DNA from: Bryobacterales bacterium
GTDB lineage: Bacteria > Acidobacteriota > Terriglobia > Bryobacterales > Bryobacteraceae
Direction: 5' to 3'
Length of the DNA stretch: 11,692 nucleotides
Assembly (NCBI GenBank): GCA_009697495.1
Contig: SHUN01000036.1
Coordinates: 1-11,692 of the forward strand
In this document: in pieces, positions 6,597-11,692 of the stretch
How positions within the stretch are numbered: the first letter of the stretch is position 1
Layout of the letters: the number at the start of each line of letters is the position of its first letter
Made by a program: the position numbers and the translations under genes
Notes under the pieces: model-generated
Told to the model about the DNA's origin: nothing
Databases searched by the model: none
The model's input: the letters and a program-made list of their open reading frames with translations, nothing else

Positions 6597-7188
6597 TCAA
6601 ATCGAGCAAATACCCGCGTTTGCCCACATTCGCGCCGCGTGTGCGGCCCAGCATCGCATCCCGGCCTTCACACTCGTGAATATGGCCGCAGAAGAAGCGC
6701 ACCGGCTCATAAGCGTCGATGAACTCCCGGATTGCCGTACTGCCAAAATGCGCTCCTGGCTTCAGCCCATCGAGGTCTGTGTCTTTGGGCGGGCAATGGC
6801 AGATCAGGAGCAACGGCTTCAGGGTCGCGAACGGCGTCAGGCGTTCCGCGAGTTGCGTCTCCGAATATTCCCCCGGCGTGTTGAACGGGGTCGGATTGGA
6901 ATACCCCAAGCCGGCGATATGCACGCCGGCGGCCTGGATCGACTTAGCATGCAAATTCTGAAAGCCAAATCGATCGCAGACGCCGGCGATGTCCGATTCC
7001 GACTCATGATTCCCCGGTAGCATATACATTTTTGACGCGCGCGGTTTGAGTAACTCCGCCATCCCGGTCAACTCGCGCCTCCAACTTACGAGGTCCCCGG
7101 CGCAGACATACATGTCCGCGTCAATCGCCATCAACTTATCGAGGGCCTTCCTGTCATTATGTATGTCGGAGAATACCAGCAGTTTCAT
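6580..7188 (-). CDS. Calcineurin-like metallophosphoesterase
   Basis: A 202-residue cytoplasmic protein with all the metal-binding motifs of the calcineurin-like phosphoesterase fold in order: DIH (D8, H10), GDL (31-33), GNHE (59-62), the lone H131 in LLICHCPP, and GHIHE (168-172). It should hydrolyse a phosphomonoester or phosphodiester using two divalent metals. The substrate is unknown, and the compact size places it with the small single-domain bacterial members. Its ATG (7188-7186) overlaps the speA TGA (7187-7185) as ATGA, the classic arrangement for translational re-initiation, so it should be made together with arginine decarboxylase. Whether it acts in polyamine metabolism is inference from coupling only. 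The 3' end overlaps vapC by 17 bp on the other strand. Confidence 0.88.
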   Translation of the reverse strand: MKLLVFSDIHNDRKALDKLMAIDADMYVCAGDLVSWRRELTGMAELLKPRASKMYMLPGNHESESDIAGVCDRFGFQNLHAKSIQAAGVHIAGLGYSNPTPFNTPGEYSETQLAERLTPFATLKPLLLICHCPPKDTDLDGLKPGAHFGSTAIREFIDAYEPVRFFCGHIHECEGRDAMLGRTRGANVGKRGYLLDLTTLEA

Positions 7189-9116
7189 TCGACTGATTCA
7201 AGATAAGTGTACCCGTGGATGCCGTCCTCATAGAACCGCACGAGCCGTCCGGCTTCTTCATAACCCAGCTTACCCTCCCGCACCGCCACCTCAACGTCCT
7301 TGCGGAACGCCTCGATCAACGACCGTGAATTAAACTGGACGTAATCGAGCACCTCGCGAACGGTATCGCCCTGAATGACATGATCCAGCACCACTTCGCG
7401 GTTCTCGTCCAGAATGACGTGAACGGCATTCGTATCGCCGAACAGGTTATGCAAATCGCCCAGAATTTCCTGATACGCTCCGAGCAGAAACGCGCCCAGG
7501 AAGTAAGGTTCGCCGGGACTGAAGCGGTGTAACTCTAAAGTACTCTTCACATCGCGGCGGTCAATAAACCGGTCGATCTTGCCGTCGCTGTCGCAGGAGA
7601 TATCGCCCAGTACCGCGTGCTGCGTCGGCTGCTCGTCCAACCGGTGAATGGGCATTACCGGGAATAGCTGCTTCACAGCCCAACTGTCCGGCATGGATTG
7701 GAACAGAGAGAAATTGCAGAAGTAAGTATCGGCTAACATACTCTCCAGACCCTCCAACTCCTCCGGGAAGTAATCCAGCTCCTTCGCCATTTTGAGCACC
7801 TTGCGGGACACGTGCCAATACATATTCTCGGCGATACTCCGCTGTTCCAGCGTCAAGTAACCCAAGCTAAACAAATTGAGGGCCGAATCCAACGCGCCCT
7901 GGGCATCGTGATAACTTTCCAGCAAATTTTTCTGAGATACCGAATGCATGGAGTGATACAGATCCAGCACCGGCTGTTCCCATTCCTCATTCGGCTCGCG
8001 CGGCACTTCTTCGTCGCCAAAACCGCTGACACCCAGCACATTGAACACCAGGAGGCTGTGATAGGCGACGACGGCGCGCCCGCTCTCGCTGATGATATTC
8101 GGCGTGGGAACTTCGCCCTCCTCACACACATTCTGAATGTGATAGACGATGTCGTTGGCGTACTCCTGCAGCGTGTAATTCACGCTCGACTCAAAGTCCG
8201 TCTGGGAGCCGTCGTAATCGATCCCCAATCCGCCGCCGACGTCCATGAATTCAAGGCCAGCGCCAGCCCGCTTCAATTCCACATAAATCCGCGCGGCTTC
8301 AATCACAGCGCCCTTAATCTGGCGAATATTGGTAATCTGGCTTCCCAGATGGAAGTGGGTCAACTTCAGGCAATCGGCCATGCCCACGGACTTCAACCGT
8401 TCCAACGCGCGCATCGCTTCCGTGACGGTGAGCCCGAATTTCGAACGGTACCCGCCGGAGCTCTTCCAGCGTCCCGATCCGCGGCTGGCAAGCTTCAAGC
8501 GCACGCCGATCGACGGCCGGACGCCCAACCGCTCGGCATGCTTCAGGATCAGCTCCAACTCGGTGTACTTCTCGACGACGGGTGTAATGTTGCGGCCAAT
8601 CTTGCACCCGATCATTGCCAGTTCTATGTACTCGTCGTCTTTAAAGCCATTGCACAGAATCGGCGTGTCGTTTGCCGCGATCGCCATCACTGCCATCAAC
8701 TCCGGTTTCGAGCCGGCTTCCAGACCAAAGTGGTACGGGCGGCCGTACTCGAAGACCTCCTCCACAACCTGGCGCTGTTGGTTTACCTTGATGGGGAACA
8801 CGCACTGGTAGGTGCCCTTGTAATTGTGGTCGGAAATAGCAGTCTTGAAGGCCGCGTTCATTTCCGCGAGGCGGTTCTGCAGAATCTCGCCGAAACGAAT
8901 CAGAATTGGCGGGTTGATTCCTCGCAGCACCAGGGTGTCCACAAGCTTCTTCAGATCCACAAGGCGCGTTGGATCCTTGCCTGGGTGTACGCAAACGTGC
9001 CCCTCGGCGTTGACGGAAAAATACCCCTTTCCCCACGCCGCGACGTCGTACATCTCCGATGCGTCGGTGGTCGTCCACCGGTCAGCCGGATCAAGTCTCT
9101 GGGGGGAATCGCTCAT
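7185..9116 (-). CDS. speA: Biosynthetic arginine decarboxylase
   Basis: SpeA converts arginine to agmatine and CO2 with pyridoxal phosphate, the first step of the agmatine route to putrescine and spermidine. The protein (643 residues from this start) matches E. coli SpeA (about 658) throughout. It has an alanine-racemase-like PLP barrel with FPIKVNQ (PLP Lys110), LEAGSKPELMAV, RLASRGSGRWKSSGG.RSKFGL, THFHLGSQ, DVGGGLGIDYDG and SESGRAVVAYH. A beta-sandwich C-terminal domain follows, with FSLFQSMPDSW, DISCDSDGKIDRFID, GAYQEILGDLHNLFGD and the terminal HGYTYLE. I took the ATG at 9116. An in-frame TTG at 9131 would add five residues; it has a strong GGAGG (9146-9142) ten bases before it, whereas the ATG has only AAGAAG, so the start is uncertain. 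It is followed by a metallophosphoesterase through an ATGA overlap and is divergent from an MFS gene. Confidence 0.96.
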   Translation of the reverse strand: MSDSPQRLDPADRWTTTDASEMYDVAAWGKGYFSVNAEGHVCVHPGKDPTRLVDLKKLVDTLVLRGINPPILIRFGEILQNRLAEMNAAFKTAISDHNYKGTYQCVFPIKVNQQRQVVEEVFEYGRPYHFGLEAGSKPELMAVMAIAANDTPILCNGFKDDEYIELAMIGCKIGRNITPVVEKYTELELILKHAERLGVRPSIGVRLKLASRGSGRWKSSGGYRSKFGLTVTEAMRALERLKSVGMADCLKLTHFHLGSQITNIRQIKGAVIEAARIYVELKRAGAGLEFMDVGGGLGIDYDGSQTDFESSVNYTLQEYANDIVYHIQNVCEEGEVPTPNIISESGRAVVAYHSLLVFNVLGVSGFGDEEVPREPNEEWEQPVLDLYHSMHSVSQKNLLESYHDAQGALDSALNLFSLGYLTLEQRSIAENMYWHVSRKVLKMAKELDYFPEELEGLESMLADTYFCNFSLFQSMPDSWAVKQLFPVMPIHRLDEQPTQHAVLGDISCDSDGKIDRFIDRRDVKSTLELHRFSPGEPYFLGAFLLGAYQEILGDLHNLFGDTNAVHVILDENREVVLDHVIQGDTVREVLDYVQFNSRSLIEAFRKDVEVAVREGKLGYEEAGRLVRFYEDGIHGYTYLESVE

Positions 9117-9190
9117 CTTCTTCAAGCTCAACTTTCAACTGCCTCCGAAAAATTCCAGTGTGCCCAGAAACGCGCCGCTCCGGCAAGCTA

Positions 9191-9219
9191 ATTATCGTTA
9201 CAAGATCTACAATCAACAA
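9191..9219 (-). promoter_or_regulatory. speA: Putative speA promoter
   Basis: On the minus strand TTGTTG (9219-9214) and GATAAT (9196-9191) are separated by 17 bp, a good sigma-70-like arrangement. It predicts a leader of roughly 70 bases containing GGAGG at 9146-9142. No start-site data can be inferred beyond this. Confidence 0.5.
9208..9213 (+). promoter_or_regulatory. Putative -10 box of the MFS-SDR operon
   Basis: TACAAT lies ten bases before the ATG at 9224 with no Shine-Dalgarno between (CAACAAATCC). A convincing -35 box is not visible. It overlaps the speA promoter on the other strand, so the two directions may compete. Confidence 0.3.
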
Positions 9220-9223
9220 ATCC

Positions 9224-10420
9224 ATGCAAAACTCGGCGTACAAATGGTGGCTGGTGGCCATGTTGTGGTTCGTCTGTTTCTTCAATTATGCGGACCGCCA
9301 GGCGATCTTCTCGGTCTTCCCGCTACTCGGGCGGGAGATGAATTTGAGCGATGTGCAGTTGGGGATTGTGGGCAGCGCGTTTACTTGGGTTTACGCGGGC
9401 GCGAGCGGGTTTGCCGGATGGGTTGGTGACCGTTTCTCTCGAAAAACCGTGGTGCTGGGCGGCCTGATCGCCTGGTCGCTGATCACTGTCGCCACGGCGC
9501 TTTCCACGCAGTACGCGCATCTGGTGATTTTCCGGGGGCTGGAAGGTCTCGGAGAGGCATTCTATTTTCCCGCGTCCATGGCTCTCATCAGCGCCTTCCA
9601 TGGCCCAGGCACGCGTTCCCGGGCGATGTCGCTCCATCAATCCAGCGTCTACGCCGGCACTATCGCGGGCGGCACGTTTGCCGGGTATCTTGGCCAGTAC
9701 TACGGCTGGCGCTCCGGCTTCTACGTATTCGGCATTGCGGGAACGCTGCTTGGCCTGGGCCTGTGGAAACTGCTCCGTGAACCTGACGCGCCCAAGGAAG
9801 CGAAACCGGCGCCTGTGCCGCTGCGGGAAGTATTCTCCCACCCCATGGTCCCGGTTTTGATCGTGACGTTCATCGGCGCGAACTTCGTCGCCCTCATATT
9901 CCTGACATGGATGCCGACCTATCTCTACCGCACGTTCAAACTCAGCCTCACCATGGCTGGGTTCAGCGCCACGGCGTACCTCCAGATCGCCTCCGTCCTC
10001 GGCGTCCTGTTCGGCGGCTGGCTGGCCGATCGCTTCGCGTTGAAACAGCTCGGGGGCCGGGCGCTGACGCAGTCCTTCGGACTCCTTGGCGGTGTGCCAT
10101 TTCTGTTCCTCACGGGATGGACGATCGACGTATCCGTTTTGATCCTGGCCATGGTCGGCTTCGGATTTTGCAAGGGCCTTTACGACGCGAACATCTGGGC
10201 GACGCTTTATGACTATGTTCCTCCCGAGCGCCGCGCCAGCGCCGTGGGCATCATGAATTCTCTGGGATGGCTGGGGGGCGGCATTGCGCCGGTGGCGATT
10301 GCGGCCGCGTCTCAGCATTACGGCATGGCGGCCTGTCTCAGCGCTACCTCCGTCATTTATCTGGCGTTCGGGCTGTTCCTGTTTGTTGCGACAAAGAAAT
10401 GGGCGCCGAGTCCGAACTAA
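9224..10420 (+). CDS. MFS transporter, sugar/organic-anion type
   Basis: A 398-residue, 12-segment major facilitator protein of the inner membrane. The N-terminus MQNSAYKWWLVAMLWFVCFFNYADRQ leads directly into TM1, which supports the ATG at 9224; the open frame extends upstream to 9059 but that part runs into speA. Family blocks seen are NYADRQAIFSVFP (TM1), AGWVGDRFSRKTVVLGG (the loop 2-3 motif of MFS, G..DR..RK), FRGLEGLGEAFYFPASMALI (TM4), GQYYGWRSGFYVFG (TM6 entry) and FGGWLADR in the second half. This points to the sugar-phosphate/organic-anion permease side of the superfamily. It is distinct from the ExuT-like protein at 2503-3798. The SDR gene starts ten bases after its TAA, so both are probably one operon and the transported compound or its product is likely the SDR substrate. 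The substrate itself is not readable. Confidence 0.87.
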   Translation: MQNSAYKWWLVAMLWFVCFFNYADRQAIFSVFPLLGREMNLSDVQLGIVGSAFTWVYAGASGFAGWVGDRFSRKTVVLGGLIAWSLITVATALSTQYAHLVIFRGLEGLGEAFYFPASMALISAFHGPGTRSRAMSLHQSSVYAGTIAGGTFAGYLGQYYGWRSGFYVFGIAGTLLGLGLWKLLREPDAPKEAKPAPVPLREVFSHPMVPVLIVTFIGANFVALIFLTWMPTYLYRTFKLSLTMAGFSATAYLQIASVLGVLFGGWLADRFALKQLGGRALTQSFGLLGGVPFLFLTGWTIDVSVLILAMVGFGFCKGLYDANIWATLYDYVPPERRASAVGIMNSLGWLGGGIAPVAIAAASQHYGMAACLSATSVIYLAFGLFLFVATKKWAPSPN

Positions 10421-10430
10421 AATAGGATTT

Positions 10431-11204
10431 ATGCAGAAAGATCTCCACGGTCAAGTCGCGCTCGTCACCGGGGCCAGTAAAGGCGTTGGCAAGGGGATCG
10501 CGCTGCAGTTGGCGAGACACGGCGCGAATGTTGTTGTGAATTACAACTCCGATTTACCGGGCGCGCAGGCGACTGCCGATGAGATCAACGGCATGGGAGT
10601 TACCGCCGTCGTCGTGCAGGGAAACGTTGGCGTTTTCAGCCAAGTGGAGGCCATGTTTGAAAAGGTGAAGGTCGATTTCGGTCGCCTCGATATTCTGGTG
10701 AACAACGCCGGGGTGCAGACCTGGAAGGCGCTGCTCGAACTTACGGAGGAGGAGTGGGACCATGTCTTGGATACAAATCTGAAGGGCTGTTTCCTGTGTA
10801 CGCAGCAGGCCGCGCGCATGATGAAGGAGGCCGGCGGCGGGCGCATCATCAACATCGGTTCCGGCTGCAACAAATTGGCCTTTCCGCGCCTTGTGAATTA
10901 CACCGCGTCGAAGGGCGGCATTGAGCAATTAACCAAGGTGGCCGCCGTCGAACTTGGCAAATACGGGATCCGCGTGAACTGCGTCGCGCCGGGGGCTGTT
11001 GAAATCGAACGCACGAAGGAGGAGGCTGGCGACTATGCGGGAACATGGGCCGGGGTGACGCCGCTGGGCCGCGTCGGCACGCCGATGGATGTTGGCCGCG
11101 CCGTTGTCTTTTTCGCTGGGGAGCTTTCGGATTTCGTCACAGGGCAAACGCTTTATGTGGACGGCGGGTTGTTCGCGAAACCGCATTGGCCGTATGAATA
11201 TTAG
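10431..11204 (+). CDS. SDR-family NAD(P)-dependent oxidoreductase
   Basis: A 257-residue classical short-chain dehydrogenase/reductase. The cofactor motif TGASKGVG is at 13-20, NNAG at 91-94, and the structural Asn is N116. The catalytic set is S144, Y157 and K161 (YTASK), followed by the substrate-loop entry CVAPGAVEIE (184-193) and the usual C-terminus DFVTGQTLYVDGG (234-246). The NYNSD after beta-2 has no acidic residue at its tip, which favours NADP(H), as in glucose 1-dehydrogenase/FabG-like relatives. The usual Asp after beta-3 is replaced by Asn (GNVG, 64-67). Likely substrates are a sugar, sugar acid or polyol carbonyl. A FabG role is less likely because no fatty-acid gene is nearby. 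The ATG at 10431 has AGGA three bases upstream. It follows the MFS gene by ten bases and is presumably co-transcribed. Confidence 0.92.
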   Translation: MQKDLHGQVALVTGASKGVGKGIALQLARHGANVVVNYNSDLPGAQATADEINGMGVTAVVVQGNVGVFSQVEAMFEKVKVDFGRLDILVNNAGVQTWKALLELTEEEWDHVLDTNLKGCFLCTQQAARMMKEAGGGRIINIGSGCNKLAFPRLVNYTASKGGIEQLTKVAAVELGKYGIRVNCVAPGAVEIERTKEEAGDYAGTWAGVTPLGRVGTPMDVGRAVVFFAGELSDFVTGQTLYVDGGLFAKPHWPYEY

Positions 11205-11481
11205 CTGTTATGCTTTCTCCGCGCGCCTTTCAACCGTTCGACAGCGGGCATCGCTTCGGGAAGGTTACGCTCCAGCGACTCTCGATACCTGATGCAACCG
11301 CTGAGGAAGCGCGGCCACGCCGGCCTTCAGGAAACAAACTCCAGAGCTTCGGATGATGCCAACACAGTTCGTGGCCGGCACTGGGTTCGGCTTGGCGTAT
11401 GAACCCGCCGACAACGAGATACCTAACTCCCAGGACGTCGAATACACTCAACAGTTCGCTGAAGTTCGAGTTCGGATTCAT
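11201..11481 (-). pseudogene. Decayed nucleotidyltransferase-like gene
   Basis: From ATG 11481 the first 27 codons read like the start of a small nucleotidyltransferase (MNT/AbiEii-type): FSELLSVFDVLGVRYLVVGGF, where family members continue YA..H..PR.T.DLD. Here the frame loses all resemblance after VGGF and runs on as Cys/Trp/His-rich sequence to a TGA at 11232-11230. Two other frames hold short protein-like pieces: ASSEALEFV around 11370, and YRESLERNLPEAMPAVERL ending with TAA at 11203-11201, where it touches the SDR stop. The best reading is a frameshifted and internally deleted remnant. The family assignment rests on one short motif, and the C-terminal fragment may have another origin. 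Confidence 0.4.
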
Positions 11482-11680
11482 CTCCGCCCTTCATTCGCCA
11501 ATGCTCCACCACCATTTCCCAGGCCGCCGCAAAAATCGCATTGGAACCCTGCCGCTGCCAAAACGCAACGTCGAACGAGCGGTCCAAATCCTCCAACCGT
11601 CCCATTCGCTCCATCACAAAATCGTCCATTTCAACGGGTCCGCTCCCTAACGGTCGCGGCTCGGTAACGTCCTGGTCCAT
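11423..11680 (-). CDS. Small acidic protein, putative partner of the nucleotidyltransferase remnant
   Basis: An 85-residue protein without a domain I can name firmly. The core DRSFDVAFWQRQGSNAIFAAAWEMV (33-57) and the tail DESELELQRTVECI (67-80) look like a conserved small hypothetical family that I recall lying directly upstream of nucleotidyltransferase genes in several phyla, possibly as a toxin-antitoxin-like pair. The ATG at 11680 is preceded by GAGAG at five bases, a reasonable Shine-Dalgarno; an in-frame ATG at 11629 (EMDDF) is an alternative. The 3' end overlaps the decayed downstream gene by 59 bp. It is on the strand opposite the SDR gene. The call depends on recalled similarity and could be checked by a protein search. 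Confidence 0.55.
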   Translation of the reverse strand: MDQDVTEPRPLGSGPVEMDDFVMERMGRLEDLDRSFDVAFWQRQGSNAIFAAAWEMVVEHWRMKGGDESELELQRTVECIRRPGS

Positions 11681-11686
11681 TTCAAC
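11624..11686. repeat. 12-bp direct repeat around two alternative starts
   Basis: GTCCATTTCAAC occurs at 11624-11635 and 11675-11686, exactly 51 bp (17 codons) apart. On the minus strand both copies read GTTGAAATGGAC and place an in-frame ATG in the same context, at 11680 and 11629. This could be a small duplication or chance. Confidence 0.5.
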
Positions 11687-11692
11687 TCTCAG

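Noticed and set aside
7812..9191. Plus-strand 459-codon open frame opposite speA
   Set aside because: speA on the other strand is recognisable along its full length; this is its antisense shadow.
9059..9223. Upstream extension of the second MFS open frame
   Set aside because: It overlaps the speA start and promoter and adds a polar Ser-rich stretch before TM1; the ATG at 9224 gives a normal N-terminus.
9323..10318. Minus-strand 331-codon open frame opposite the second MFS gene
   Set aside because: It is charged, Arg/Glu-rich sequence with no motifs, antisense to clear transmembrane-protein coding sequence.
1..11692. tRNA, rRNA, CRISPR arrays, insertion sequences, phage genes
   Set aside because: No cloverleaf, no regularly spaced repeats, and no transposase or integrase motif was seen on either strand.

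Overview
The window is a high-GC bacterial chromosome segment with tightly packed housekeeping and accessory genes on both strands. The organism is probably an acidobacterium of the Solibacter/Bryobacter type. That is an inference from the style of the TPR tail at the left edge (GNP..ANLGD..GAL, followed by repeated RRDLA blocks) and from the gene mix; no rRNA or other marker is present to prove it.

Layout. Bases 1-1377 (+) hold the C-terminal TPR half of a protein whose N-terminus lies outside the window; comparable proteins usually carry a Ser/Thr kinase or a DNA-binding domain there. Facing it is a leftward block, read from right to left: prfB (release factor 2, 5882-4751, with a programmed +1 frameshift), tsaC/sua5 (4773-3838, overlapping prfB by 23 bp), an ExuT-like MFS transporter (3798-2503) and a divergent RecA paralogue (2444-1410). 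Divergent from prfB, across only 53 bp, is a vapBC toxin-antitoxin pair (5936-6596). Its likely operator covers the vapB promoter and start codon, and an extra half-site lies on the prfB start codon.

Next comes a second leftward pair, speA (arginine decarboxylase, 9116-7185) and a metallophosphoesterase (7188-6580), joined by an ATGA stop/start overlap. Divergent from speA is a rightward MFS transporter plus SDR oxidoreductase pair (9224-11204), probably one operon for uptake and oxidation or reduction of a small polyol, sugar or sugar acid. The right edge (11201-11680, -) looks like a decaying two-gene module: a small acidic protein followed by a nucleotidyltransferase-like N-terminus that loses its frame.

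Functional themes are translation fidelity and termination (prfB, tsaC), polyamine synthesis (speA), sugar-acid-type transport (two MFS genes and an SDR), recombination (RecA-like) and TA modules. I see no rRNA, tRNA, CRISPR array, insertion sequence or phage gene. No stretch over 300 bp lacks a candidate gene. I did not find a convincing large undescribed system. The best leads are the prfB/vapBC shared control region, the divergent RecA paralogue, and several genes whose -10-like boxes sit 6-10 nt before the start codon without a Shine-Dalgarno, which suggests leaderless mRNAs.
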